From Maniola hyperantus (taxonomy: Eukaryota; Arthropoda; Insecta; Lepidoptera; Nymphalidae), in assembly GCF_902806685.2 (NCBI RefSeq), contig NC_048539.1:3484501-3548500 (forward strand): 64,000 nucleotides of DNA. Reading direction: 5' to 3'. Shown in pieces: positions 28,501 through 33,000 of this stretch. Within the stretch, counting starts at the first letter, position 1. Each line of letters starts with the position of its first letter. The translations under genes and the position numbers were made by a program. Below the pieces are notes generated by a model. That model searched no databases and was not told the DNA's origin. It saw only the letters and a program-made list of their open reading frames with translations.

Positions 28501-31118
28501 AATAGATGGGAATTCGAGTAGCTTAATTTAACTCAATGCCACGGCTGACAGGTTAGGGGGAGCGAAACAAATGATTTGAAACTTTGCACCCGAAGACAGT
28601 ATCAGTGATTAAGGTTTTGCTCACGTTCAAGTGTAACCTTGGCGTGTTCCAAAGGTCACTCCGCTGAAATACCGACATAGTATTTTAGATACTTAGTTTT
28701 TGCATCCGTATTGCTAAATGTAAGTTTAGTCCACTCATTAATTCGTGCATGGGCGTGGCAGATTAACGAGACCTATACACAGTTCGAGACTGAAATCGGG
28801 GTATGAAGCGGAGGGACGCCCGCACACCCACACGTTACCATCGCTCGCCCGCACGGGGTTAGCGCGGGGGCTTGCGGGTGTGCGGGGCGTTCCTTCCCCG
28901 ATTGCCATCTCGACCTGTCGCAGACTATATGTCGTTACCTAAAAAAGCAGCGATAGCCTAGATGCTAAGAAATAGACCTCCTATTTGGGCGGTCGGGGGA
29001 TCGATCCCGGGTTGTTTCCAGCGACCTCTAACTTTTCGGAGTTACGTGCGTTTTAAGTAAATGTCACTTACTTTAACAGTGAGGAAAGCTGCATACCTGA
29101 GGGTTCTCCATATTGTTCGCAAAGGTGTGTGAAGTCTGCCAAACTGCACTGGGCCCCGTGGCATACTATATGGCTTGACCCTCCTCATTCTGAGAGAAGA
29201 TCCGTACTCAGTAGTGGATCGATTATGGGTTGATCATGATAATGATACAGTGATAGTGATACAATCTCACATGGAGTGAGTGATACGGCATGTGGAAATT
29301 CTTACAAGAGATCCAAGTGGACGTCTATTAAACTACGATCATTAAACCACGAAATATAGGTAGCTTATATCATCATGGTACCAGAAAATACATTCTAAAA
29401 TAGATAATAATAATATGTTACTTAAGTATATAATATTTTTGTGATAAGCGCTATTTATTAGAGTTTTGTATTGTGTAAACACCTTCTGAAAAATAGTGTA
29501 ACACTAATTTAATTCAACGCCAACCCCCGACAGGGTGAGCTTGATAAATTACTAAGGATTCTGTGACGTCAGGCGGTTACGTCACTTTCAAGGACAGTGC
29601 GCAATAAACCTCGACACCTCAACGTTTCCCAGGTTGGTGATTTGAAATAGGGCATTAAGGATAGGTACTATATTAAAAAGTAGATGATGCGCACGATCAG
29701 GTCTCGTGATTTATCATGCGGATTTCTAGGATATGGTTATTTGTAATTTTTGACCTGCTAGAAATAAAACAGGAAGGGTCTAGGATGATGATATAGGTAA
29801 GTTAAAAGTTTTCATAAAACGAATCCTTATTGAAAAATCGTATTACAATGTTAAGGATTATTTTAAAAGATTTCTAGCTTGGGAATAAATTAGTACATTA
29901 ATAGCTTTGATAGTTCTAATAAATTTAAGATTGTGAAATGGTGGCGTATTTTATTAATAGAAATATAGAGTACATAAAAACTTTAAATAAATGCTATAAT
30001 TCGGATTTCTCAAATAATTTTTTTTTATATAATTACTTTTTCTACGCCGTCTTTTTTATACCGAGCTTTTATATACAAACATAAATCAACGATTCGTAGC
30101 ATCTCGTAGCTCCTCATTAAATATGCTACGTATATTCAGTTTTATTTATATTTTCAAGTTTTAGAGCTCATTTAAAATGTTTATGCAAAATAAGGGCTGC
30201 TACGTATTTTTTACGATTGATATTTTACGTGAAAAAATATGGCTTTGGGCCAGTTTACCGTACGCACCTATTTTATTCGTTTAGTTCATTAAATTACTAG
30301 CGACCGCTCGCAACTTCACTCTCGTAGGAATTTAATTTTTTTTATCTAGGTCTTTGTCTGAATTAAAAAGGGATTGGGCTGGACGTTGACGAGTCAGTTG
30401 AGAGTCAAGACTATTTTAAAATATATTATTTACTAGCTTATGCCTGTGACTATGTTTGTGTGGATTTCGGTTTTTAAAAATCCCATAGGAACTCTTTGAT
30501 TTTCCGGGATAAAAAGTAGCCTATCTCACTCTCCAGGTCTTTAACCATACCCATGCAAAAAACCACGTCGATTGAAGGACAAACTAACAAACAAACACAC
30601 TGTCGCATTTATAATATGGGTTTATAATATCTACAAAATTACATAGAATGCTATAGATTTTGCTGACAAGTCTGAGTACACACTATATTGCCCTAATCTT
30701 ATTATTTGACAGGATATAATGTATTACGCTAATAAATTGTAAATTACTTTTTTATCTCTTTCACTAGAGCTTAACAAAGTAATGACTCACCTCTCACAAG
30801 CGTCAGTATCCCAACTGGCATCACCAACATCGCTACCAGCAGATCAGTAATCGCCAGTGACATCAGGAAATAGTTCGTAACATTCTGGAGCCTTCTCTCT
30901 AAGTATATCGCAAGACACACCAACACATTGCCAGCTGCTGTGCACACAACTAACACTATCGCTATAAGAGCCCACCAATTGTGAACTAACACCTTCTCTA
31001 CTACCCCAGTCCGATTCCCATCTGTTACATTAATAAGATAACCAATATCTTTCGTGCTATTTTCATCCCAAGTATAATCGATTTCAGTGAATAAGGCGCT
31101 GAAATCCTGCTCATTCAT
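594..31118 (-). CDS. 5-HT2A: Serotonin receptor, insect 5-HT2-alpha type (class A GPCR), 7 coding exons, 633 aa
   Basis: Join, in coding order on the minus strand: 31118-30791, 22452-22350, 20450-20321, 12058-11860, 6771-6648, 2471-2364, 1503-594. Lengths of 328, 103, 130, 199, 124, 108 and 910 nt sum to 1902, with every intron GT..AG and every phase matching. Seen in the protein: N-glycosylation sequons at N20, N30 and N35; TM1 about 50-73 with N64; TM2 about 82-105 with D92; TM3 with the amine-binding D126 and DRY at 143-145; C119 and C198 for the extracellular disulfide; TM5 with S210, S213 and P217; an intracellular loop of roughly 310 residues; TM6 with W566; NPIFY at 605-609; a C-tail with a Cys pair. 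Known of the family: Gq-coupled serotonin receptors of the neuronal plasma membrane. SLERRLQNVTNYF-like TM2, GILTLVRG and the SEPxPSAMSAL loop motif favour 5-HT2-alpha over 5-HT2-beta. The subtype is inferred from remembered family features, not from a search. Confidence 0.95.
1504..2363 (-). other. Intron 6, no repeat recognised
   Basis: 860 bp between exons 6 and 7, AT-rich, with GT and AG ends. I see no member of the dispersed families found elsewhere in the window. It is the shortest and cleanest intron of the gene. Confidence 0.7.
2364..2471 (-). CDS. 5-HT2A: 5-HT2-alpha coding exon 6: third intracellular loop, middle part
   Basis: 108 bp, 1+105+2 nt: completes S295, codes residues 296-330 and gives two bases of G331. 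It starts EPAPSAMSALQHFGAEMLRL and ends AAAKPSCR. The acceptor is TGTGTGCACAG before 2471 and the donor is AGAGG/GTATAA at 2363. The PSAMSAL..FGAEML..SRGLE block is conserved in insect 5-HT2-alpha loops, so the segment is under constraint although it is not a membrane helix. The open frame continues past 2364 for about 40 codons, but without the conserved block. Confidence 0.92.
2627..2922. mobile_element. Foldback MITE with about 38-bp inverted ends
   Basis: The left end (ATCAACATTGAGTTATGCTG, then GCGCTGTGCTGTGCT) is matched in reverse by the right end around 2880-2920 (AGCACAGCACAGTGCAGCAT, then AGCTCAATGTTGAT). It resembles the GC-rich foldback at 11316-11628. There is no transposase. Confidence 0.6.
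3073..3245 (-). repeat. Dispersed repeat family C with (GACT)n end
   Basis: Shares the core CAACGCACAGCTCAAACTAC, a TATTATGACGTAGACATCCG-like block and a GACT microsatellite end with copies at 21736, 26508, 35142, 38015, 42857, 44127 and 57150. The microsatellite end and frequent truncation suggest the 3' tail of a CR1/L2-like LINE, which is inference. Confidence 0.6.
3395..3720 (-). pseudogene. Non-LTR retrotransposon ORF fragment (C-terminal end)
   Basis: The 102-codon open frame encodes RTKRFASSFLIRMTRVWNTL and PRSVFPANYN, the pattern found at the extreme C-terminus of jockey/CR1-type reverse transcriptase ORFs (SFLxRxxRxWNxLPxxVFPxxYN). There is no RT domain upstream, so this is a 5'-truncated relic inside intron 5. 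Confidence 0.6.
4474..4764 (-). mobile_element. tRNA-derived SINE, family 1
   Basis: In the minus orientation it starts with a tRNA-like head carrying A-box-like GCCCACTGGTTAGGACGTCC and B-box-like GGGTTCGATCCC, then a body containing CTTTTCGGA, GAGAGTTCTCCATAATGTTC and GTGTGAAGTCT, then a (GATGAT)n tail. Part of the right body is deleted here. At least ten further copies occur in this window. Confidence 0.8.
5231..6074. mobile_element. Non-autonomous DNA transposon candidate, TIRs TAKGGGAARGGACCCG
   Basis: The left end TAGGGGAAAGGACCCGATTA and the reverse of the right end TATGGGAAGGGACCCGAATA are inverted, and both continue into TCGGATA. The 844-bp interior repeats the palindrome ATCGGATATCCGAT and variants at about 5626, 5820 and 5845. 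No transposase is recognised. A short open segment starting MFNFCDEKYLVHC at 5402 runs into AAA/GTAAGT. Confidence 0.55.
6208..6509. mobile_element. Long-TIR MITE family M, diverged copy
   Basis: Starts CAGTACGCTTAGTAAAAGAT and ends with the inverted GAGAAGTAAAATCTCTTACT. The interior shares CCAGCGCTTCAAGCGGAAAA and TAGGTCCATTTTACTTTGAC with copies at 16091, 46366 and 56752. Confidence 0.65.
6648..6771 (-). CDS. 5-HT2A: 5-HT2-alpha coding exon 5: third intracellular loop, first part
   Basis: 124 bp, 2+120+2 nt: E254 (split), residues 255-294 and two bases of S295. It encodes RRCTWRRFLSPRGG, then STETELPPIDTRDLWLQDS. The motif D-T-x-x-L-W-L-x-x-S before E-P-x-P-S-A-M-S-A-L is a landmark of insect 5-HT2-alpha third loops. 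The acceptor is TTGTTACCAG before 6771 and the donor is CTCTAG/GTAAGC at 6647. The flanking phases agree with exons 4 and 6, which is the main evidence it belongs. A SINE ends only about 50 bp upstream of the acceptor. Confidence 0.92.
6823..7137 (+). mobile_element. tRNA-derived SINE, family 2
   Basis: The tRNA-like head GACCTCCCTGGCGCAGTGGT, then AAGCGCTGTGGTC, contains the A box. The B box is deleted in this copy (kept as GGTTCGATTCC in the copy at 31802). The body TTCGGTCGTGGCTAGTTACC and the end CTTACCACCAGGTGAAATTG match copies at 31802, 55702 and 57567. It lies about 50 bp from the exon 5 splice acceptor. Confidence 0.8.
7245..7700. repeat. Repeat H, split by a solo LTR
   Basis: The flanks 7245-7318 and 7548-7700 match the uninterrupted relative at 18850-19078: TATGGACAGGGCTATTGAAC, CAAACAAAATGGCAC, CACCAATGCAACCTCAGTGA and AGAGGTGGCGC..GATTTATTTGGTT. 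Confidence 0.7.
7319..7547. mobile_element. Solo LTR with 4-bp target duplication GCAC
   Basis: Starts TGTACGGGAGCGG and ends GGCAACCGCCACA (5'-TG..CA-3'), 229 bp, flanked by GCAC at 7315-7318 and 7548-7551. The related sequence at 18934-18960 lacks the insertion and carries GCAC once. No internal region remains, so this looks like an LTR left after recombination. Confidence 0.7.
7960..8264 (-). mobile_element. tRNA-derived SINE, family 1
   Basis: Nearly full-length copy ending in TAGGCTATCACAGCT (reverse of the SINE 5' end). The B box is decayed. The tail reads ATCATCATTATCATCATG on the plus strand. Confidence 0.8.
8910..9125 (+). repeat. Dispersed repeat family B with (ACAG)n and ATTTATAATATTAG end
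   Basis: GATGCCCGTGACCTCATCCG start, TTTTCCGGGATAAAAAGCGT core, CAGACAGACAGACAG run and TTTCGCATTTATAATATTAG end. Related copies are at 37535-37744 and 38930-39085. It shares ends with family A but has a different centre. Confidence 0.6.
9713..9890. mobile_element. GC-rich foldback MITE family P, with a run of 15 G
   Basis: The ends TATAGTCCGCGACAGGTC and CCCCGATTGCC..TAGTATA are inverted. The centre has CACACCTGCACGTCACCTGC and GCGGGGTCTGTGCGGGTGTG. G-run at 9756-9770. Other copies, whole or partial: 15639, 28772, 40205, 41231, 44315, 48137 and 59532. Confidence 0.65.
10127..10606 (+). pseudogene. RTE-type non-LTR retrotransposon, 3' end of ORF, broken
   Basis: Decayed coding text reads in several frames: RIRRRTKVTDSSTGCEA, IVRKTDRRWGPKLL, then R(C/S)PPTRWTDDIRRVAGSRW-like and IQAAQDRGVWMN near 10520-10600. 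This is the C-terminal region of RTE elements that follows the reverse transcriptase. It contains a local tandem duplication of GGAGCTACGCTCAT at about 10278-10320 and several indels. There is no RT core. Confidence 0.65.
10675..10883 (-). mobile_element. tRNA-derived SINE, family 1, truncated and internally deleted
   Basis: The body GAGAACTCTCAAGCATGCAG and CTTGGCCAGCATGTGGTCTA-type sequence is intact. The head is reduced to a few bases near GCCTGGGCTATTG. Confidence 0.7.
11316..11628. mobile_element. GC-rich foldback element (CTGTACGCACCTGAGCTGCG ends)
   Basis: The left end is GTCTGTACGCACCTGAGC. Inverted matches are at 11548-11562 (TATGCGTACGGATGC) and again at 11605-11628 (CGCAAAGCGCAGATCAGGTG). 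The interior is dense in GCGCTGCGC/GCGCAGCGC words that fold on themselves. It abuts and truncates the second TM5 exon relic. An open frame across it is compositional, not a gene. Confidence 0.55.
11624..11830 (-). pseudogene. Two degenerate tandem copies of the TM5-coding part of 5-HT2-alpha exon 4
   Basis: Copy 1 reads Y-T-P-L-G-V-I-E-L-T-Y-V-L then TVQLLARQRKRLG on the minus strand, against FYIPLGVMLLTYAL then TVQLLARQRKGLG in exon 4. The shared word GTGAGC (plus strand) starts at 11949 (exon), 11778 (copy 1) and 11624 (copy 2), spacings of 171 and 154 bp. Copy 1 has a 1-nt loss after RLG, so its end reads GWLAGSVR. Copy 2 ends YTPLGVIQLT-stop at the junction with the foldback element. The frame is open from exon 4 through copy 1. 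Both copies are preceded by AACAGCACTTGCTAC, a sequence exon 4 lacks. Confidence 0.8.
11860..12058 (-). CDS. 5-HT2A: 5-HT2-alpha coding exon 4: ECL2, TM5, start of third loop
   Basis: 199 bp, phase 0 in and phase 1 out; residues 188-253 plus one base of E254. The acceptor is a T-rich tract ending CGCAG before 12058 and the donor is GATCG/GTATTT at 11859. It begins NEESVLIDGNC with the second disulfide cysteine C198, then IPDPLYKAIG, then TM5 with S210, S213 and P217, and ends in the basic LLARQRKGLG start of the third loop. Just past the donor lie degenerate copies of its TM5 portion (see 11624-11830), and a dispersed repeat begins only about 25 bp upstream of the acceptor. Confidence 0.95.
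12083..12165. repeat. Dispersed repeat next to the exon 4 acceptor
   Basis: ACAGGATGTAATTAGAACGC, then CAGCGAAAAC..TTATACTA..TAAACACAATCCAATACC, is matched with divergence at 23105-23200. It begins about 25 bp upstream of the exon 4 splice acceptor. Confidence 0.5.
12488..12750 (-). repeat. Retroposon-like unit with AATAAACGTCATTTC tail
   Basis: On the minus strand a GC-balanced 230-bp unit (GGGTTATGCCACACATGACA, CCGCCGTTCCTTTGCTTGCC) ends in GGTAAATAAACGTCATTTCA, then TTCTTTC, a tail like that of lepidopteran retroposons. This is the only copy here, so the identity is unsure. Confidence 0.4.
12929..13356 (+). repeat. Dispersed repeat family F (CCGACCCAGTGCGAGT..GGTACGGAACCCT)
   Basis: A 428-bp copy. 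Landmarks: AGTGCGAGTTAGGCTCGCAT, CATTTTGCACGATAATTCAA, CATGATTCTAGGTCAACGGG, ACAGAC run, end GAGGTACGGAACCCT. Subterminal GGTTCCGTA and TACGGAACC are inverted. Other copies: 19680, 33733, 51366-51990, 53853 and 55053. Confidence 0.65.
13730..14080. repeat. Foldback repeat with AAGTGCGCTCTATAGAT units
   Basis: TCTGAGCAAAGTCAAAGTGC, then GCTCTATAGAT, near 13850-13880 recurs around 14045-14070 (AAAGTCCAAGTGCGCTCTAT) and is present inverted near 13942-13970 (ACTTTGACTTTGCTCAGACT). ACGAGACAGA-type words flank it. A decayed arm of the same kind is at about 22530-22560. Composite of direct and inverted copies. Confidence 0.5.
14695..14860 (-). mobile_element. tRNA-derived SINE, family 2, shortened
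   Basis: Ends (GATACAAGTTAGCCCTTGAC..) and head (..CCCAATGCGCCAGG) are present, but most of the body is missing. GAAATCGAACCCCGG marks the B box on the minus strand. Confidence 0.6.
15430..15580. repeat. Repeat R, related in reverse to 44885-45015
   Basis: GATCATGGTGACTTTGGGAG, ATAACAGGTAATAAAGGTGT, AAAAAATCTTACG are matched on the opposite strand at 44895-44965 (TTACACCTTTATTACCTGTA, ATCTCCTAAAGCCACCATGA, TCC). Confidence 0.5.
15639..15803. mobile_element. GC-rich foldback MITE family P
   Basis: Both ends are kept: TATAGTTCGCGACAG and TCGACTTGTCGCGTAC. Centre CCCCGCACACCTGCACGTCA and GGCTGTGCAGGGCGTCC. Confidence 0.65.
16091..16382. mobile_element. Long-TIR MITE family M
   Basis: TIRs of about 75 bp. 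The left starts TATCCGTAGTACAAGATTTT and the right ends TAAAATCTTGTACTACGGGT. Both contain CAAATTCGAGAGTCGAAATA or its reverse and TTCCGCGTTACAGTAAA. The interior matches the copy at 46366-46650 in the opposite orientation. No coding capacity; a 60-codon open frame over the left TIR is a by-product. Confidence 0.75.
16531..16600 (+). repeat. Dispersed repeat family C, 5' fragment
   Basis: CTAGCTTATGCTCGCGGCTT, TGTCCGCGTGGACTTCAC, AATTTCAAACCCCTATTTCA only; the rest of the unit is missing. Confidence 0.5.
16866..17116 (+). pseudogene. RTE-type retrotransposon, C-terminal ORF end, largely open
   Basis: The frame reads AQRISALKWQWAGHVCRRTD, GRWGRRVLEWRPRTGKR, SVGRPPGRWTDDL, then KKAEDRVWWRALGKAYVQQW before a stop TGA. 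This W-G-R-P..RWTDD block ends RTE ORFs. No RT domain precedes it, so it is a 5'-truncated copy, but it is the best preserved of the RTE pieces here. Confidence 0.75.
17190..17413 (-). repeat. Dispersed repeat family A
   Basis: Read on the plus strand: GCGAAAGTGTGTTTGTTTGT, TCACGTCGCAACGG, GTGATTTTTTGCATGGGTAT, TATCCCGGAAAATCAAAGAG, CAAGTCGCGGGCATGAGCTA. This is the commonest family in the window. The constant ends ACTAGCTGATGCCCGCGACT and CATTTATAATATGGGTA and the frequent truncation suggest a LINE 3' tail or its non-autonomous derivative; class not proven. Confidence 0.65.
17754..18112 (-). repeat. Two head-to-tail family A copies
   Basis: CTACCCATATTATAAATGC starts both units, at 17754 and 17859. 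The first stops after GAGCAACGCATCGAC, exactly where the second begins. The second runs to GCATCAGCTAGT at 18112. The second seems to have landed in the first. Confidence 0.65.
18850..19330. repeat. Repeat H, holding a family A insertion at 19078-19300
   Basis: 18850-19078 is the empty-site relative of 7245-7700. Within it CTTGTC/ACTAGCTGATGCCCGCG begins a complete family A copy ending AATAAGGGTACTGA, after which TTTATATCGGTGG resumes repeat H. At 7660-7690 the same place reads TCTTGTTATTTATATCGATGG with no insertion. Confidence 0.65.
19680..20105 (+). repeat. Dispersed repeat family F
   Basis: Full-length copy: CCGGCCAAGTGCGAGTCAGG at the start; the end GGGTTCCGTTTTTTC..GTTACGAAACCCT is slightly decayed. 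Confidence 0.65.
20321..20450 (-). CDS. 5-HT2A: 5-HT2-alpha coding exon 3: second intracellular loop and TM4
   Basis: 130 bp: one base completing R144, then 43 codons (145-187) starting YLSLRYPMRFGRNKTR, then TM4 with the conserved tryptophan in FVWILSTAMSLP, ending at K187. The acceptor is TTATTTTCAG before 20450 and the donor is AAG/GTAAAC at 20320, phase 0. A longer open frame on the same strand across this exon is in the wrong phase. The basic second loop is the G-protein contact surface in class A receptors. Confidence 0.95.
21029..21140 (-). mobile_element. tRNA-derived SINE, family 3, decayed
   Basis: TTCAACTAAGCGTAAATCTG, GTGCTAGTAGGTAG, GGAGCTTGAACCGTGCGACC and TTAGATTTCAGTTTGCTCCT match the better copy at 52595-52712. 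Confidence 0.5.
21736..21948 (+). repeat. Dispersed repeat family C
   Basis: ACTAGCTTATGCCCCCGACT to ATCAGTCAGTCAGTCAGTCA, with CTTAGCGGATATCTACGTCA and AACTTCAGCCCGATCCGTTC between; close to full length. Confidence 0.6.
22350..22452 (-). CDS. 5-HT2A: 5-HT2-alpha coding exon 2: TM3 and DRY
   Basis: A 103-bp exon, 2+99+2 nt, giving G110 (split) to R144 (split). The acceptor is TTTTGTTCCAG before 22452 and the donor is GATAG/GTATGC at 22349. It encodes the first disulfide cysteine C119, the conserved aspartate D126 that pairs with the amine of serotonin, and D143-R144. The phases match exon 1 (phase 1 in) and exon 3 (one base completes R144). It is too short to appear as an open frame, so an automated gene call could skip it and lose the ligand-binding helix. 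Confidence 0.95.
24598..24830 (+). repeat. LINE-tail-like repeat (AACCGACTTCAAAAAAGGAG)
   Basis: ACCGACTTCAAAAAAGGAGG, AGGTTCTCAATTAATTGGAA, CCGATTTTGAATATTTTTAT. The AGGAGGTTCTCAATT word is common in lepidopteran LINE tails as I recall; single copy here. Confidence 0.4.
26043..26083. repeat. Perfect 18-bp inverted repeat, 5-nt loop
   Basis: AATAACTTTTCAAGGAAA at 26043-26060, TCCAA, TTTCCTTGAAAAGTTATT at 26066-26083. Confidence 0.85.
26243..26285. repeat. Perfect 19-bp inverted repeat, 5-nt loop
   Basis: TAAAATAAATATGTAAGGG at 26243-26261, CAGCC, then its exact reverse complement at 26267-26285. Confidence 0.85.
26508..26690 (-). repeat. Dispersed repeat family C, truncated
   Basis: CACTGGACGGATCGGGCTAT, GGCATGCAGATAGCAATTAT, CTTAGGTGGTGAAACCAGGG, TTGTATAGTCCA. 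Confidence 0.5.
27763..28070 (-). mobile_element. tRNA-derived SINE, family 1
   Basis: Near full-length: CATCATGATCAACCCATCAC at the tail side and TAGGCTATCACAGCT at the head side. Confidence 0.8.
28772..28932. mobile_element. GC-rich foldback MITE family P
   Basis: CACACCCACACGTTACCATC, GCGCGGGGGCTTGCGGGTGT, GATTGCCATCTCGACCTGTC, GCAGACTATA. The left end is more decayed than the right. Confidence 0.65.
28948..29248 (+). mobile_element. tRNA-derived SINE, family 1
   Basis: CAGCGATAGCCTAGATGCTA start with decayed A box, GGGGGATCGATCCCGGG B box, tail TTGATCATGATAATGAT. It lies 16 bp after a family P MITE. Confidence 0.75.
30432..30623 (+). repeat. Dispersed repeat family A
   Basis: CTAGCTTATGCCTGTGACTA, TTTTCCGGGATAAAAAGTAG, AAAACCACGTCGATTGAAGG, TCGCATTTATAATATGGGTT; missing the GTTGCTCCGTTGCGAC block. 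About 170 bp downstream of exon 1. Confidence 0.65.
30791..31118 (-). CDS. 5-HT2A: 5-HT2-alpha coding exon 1: N-terminus, TM1, TM2
   Basis: Residues 1-109 plus the first base of codon 110. The ATG at 31118-31116 is the first in frame after an in-frame TGA at 31142-31140 and has A at -3. The TTG at 31133 is in the same open frame but is not a plausible start. The 49-residue extracellular part carries three N-glycosylation sequons (N20-S-T, N30-V-T, N35-R-T). TM1 holds GN at 63-64, the first intracellular loop is ERRLQNVTN, and TM2 contains LAITD with D92. The donor is G/GTGAGT at 30790, phase 1. A longer N-terminus through an unseen upstream exon is unlikely because of the in-frame stop. Confidence 0.95.
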
Positions 31119-31255
31119 TGTTAGAAGTTTCAAAAAGCTTCACTGTTTTCATTTTTGTTTGGGCGCATTTCATCTTATTTCGTAAATATGGTAGATCCTG
31201 TTAGGAGGGTCCATTTTGTTGTCCATTTTCAATTCTTCGCTCCGCTTTTAAGCAT
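31119..31255 (-). promoter_or_regulatory. 5' leader with three upstream ORFs overlapping the receptor start
   Basis: A good acceptor (TTGTTTGTTACAG, AG at 31257-31256) suggests that an untranslated exon is spliced in at 31255. The leader then holds three short ORFs on the minus strand: 31255-31229 (8 codons), 31226-31170 (18 codons, MDNKMDPP...) and 31173-31111 (20 codons, MKCAQTK...). The second overlaps the start of the third. The third overlaps the receptor ATG at 31118 by 8 nt in another frame. Such an arrangement usually lowers translation of the main ORF; that is inference. The acceptor is predicted by eye only. Confidence 0.5.
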
Positions 31256-31801
31256 CTGTAACAAACAATGAAGTAATTGTGAGCTTTGTCCAATTCTTTT
31301 CACTATTTTTATTCCTATAAAGAGACTTTGTCAAGAACTTAAAAAATAACTAGAAGACTCTCAAAACGTCTTCTAGTGTTGAATTTATTTCATTAAATTA
31401 CTCATCGAGATAGGTACGCTAATTTAGTGTTTAATTCAATTTCAGTACAAGTTACTTTCTCATCTAAATTAAAATTCTGTTATAGATGAAAATATTTTCA
31501 ATCTTGACTTTCATAAGAGGTTGAATTCTAAAATTTCACAGATTAACCTTATTAAGTTATAACTAAAGTACTTAGTATTAAATTAATTTATTTTTAGAAG
31601 TGGATAAAGTAATGATCTTAAAATAGAAATGAAATTCAAAGTTTCAATCGTAATATTGAATACCTTTTAAATGATTTAACATAGTTGTGCATGATAGAAA
31701 AATCTATGTACCATAGTTAGTAAGTTTTATGTTAAAATCGCTAGTAAACCATTCAATAAAAAAAATATAAAAATATAAAAAAATACCTAGTATATATATT
31801 T

Positions 31802-32140
31802 GACGACCTCCCTAGCGCAGTGGTAAGCGCTGTGGTCTTATTAGTGGGAGGTCCCAGGTTCGATTCCTGGCAGGGGTTTCTAATTTTATCATTTCTAAGT
31901 GTCTGGTCTGGTCTGGTGGGAGGCTTCGGCCGTGGCTAGTTACCACCCTACCGACAAAGCCGTGCCACCTAGCGATTTAGCGTTTCGGTACGATGCCGTG
32001 TAGAAAAGAACCAAAGGGGAATAGGTTTAATAAAAACTGCCATACCCCTTCCAGGTTAGCCCGCTTCCATCTTAGACTGCATCATCACTTACCACCAGGT
32101 GAGATTGCAGTCAAGAGCTGACTTGTATCTGAATAATAAA
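31802..32140 (+). mobile_element. tRNA-derived SINE, family 2, best copy
   Basis: TGACGACCTCCCTAGCGCAG, TGGTAAGCGC (A box), AGGTTCGATTCCTGGCAGG (B box), body GGGAGGCTTCGGCCGTGGCT and CGGTACGATGCCGTGTAGAA, end CACTTACCACCAGGTGAGAT, TGCAGTCAAGAGC, then TGTATCTGAATAATAAA. Confidence 0.85.
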
Positions 32141-32555
32141 ATATGTAATACATGGTTTCTTCGCAAACATAAAAACGAATCGAAATATTAATATTATAAT
32201 TATACACAGTTGAGTTCAACTCAATATAAATTCAAATGGATGCTTCCCGAATTGGATTTACGTTGAAATCCAATCTCGATATTATAATAACTGATGGTAT
32301 CGTTCTGTAATGTTCTGGATGAAATTTAACTTTTTGGATCATTGTATAGAAGCAGGCGTTACAGGCAGGTTGTTTAGCAGTGGGGGGGCGGGCGGTGCAT
32401 GTCACATGCTGCATGTTGCACCATACAGATTTGATCGGTTTCAGCGGATTATAGCAAATTAAGCTTTTGGTTCAATGTATTTTGGATTGTTCAGGCTAGT
32501 TTACCTCTAGAGGCTATGATCGTTTCTGGGATTTACCACTTTGTTAGAATGACTT

Positions 32556-33000
32556 TGCATGCACCAAAGCCGTGGTATAAACCAATAAGGAGTTTAATAA
32601 TACTGCCATACCCTTCCAAGTATAGCCGTGATAACCTAGTGGTTACGACGTCCACCTCTTATTCGGAAGGTCTGGGGTTCGATCCCGGACTTCTAACTTT
32701 TCGGAGTTATGTCCGTTTTAAGAAATTAAATATCTTAATCGCTTTAATGTTGAAGGAATACATCGTGAGGAAACCTGCATGCTTGGGAGCTCTCCAGTTC
32801 TCCATAATGTTCTCAAAGGTGTGTGAAGTCTGTCAATCCACACTTGGCCAGTAGGGTGGACTATGGCCAAACCCTTCTCATACTGATAGGAGATCCGTGC
32901 TCTGTAGTGAGCCGGCTATAGTTTCATGATGACCCTTCAAAGTTAATCCGCTACCACCTTAGACTGCATCGTCAGTCATAGGTGAAATCGCATTCAAGGG
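32556..33000 (+). mobile_element. SINE family 2 fragment split by a SINE family 1 insertion
   Basis: 32556-32622 (GCATGCACCAAAGCCGTGGT, AATACTGCCATACCCTTCC) and 32932-33000 (CACCTTAGACTGCATCGTCA) are one family 2 piece. Family 1 occupies 32623-32931 (GTGATAACCTAGTGGTTACG..TTTCATGATGA). CCCTTCCAAGT before and CCCTTCAAAGT after are the target duplication. Confidence 0.75.

Larger units (their letters stand above)
22453..30790 (-). other. Intron 1, repeats and unassigned AT-rich DNA
   Basis: 8338 bp. Listed repeats aside, I recognise little in 22453-24514 (only the partner of 12083-12460 and a decayed foldback arm near 22530), 24831-26042, 26691-27762, 28071-28771 and 29249-30431. Short F-like ends (GTGATCCTATAAGGGTTC) sit at about 24950-24990 and 26310-26375. 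Confidence 0.6.

Noticed and set aside
31131..31133. TTG as receptor start adding five residues
   Set aside because: An ATG in good context lies 15 nt further in, and eukaryotic initiation at TTG is unlikely.
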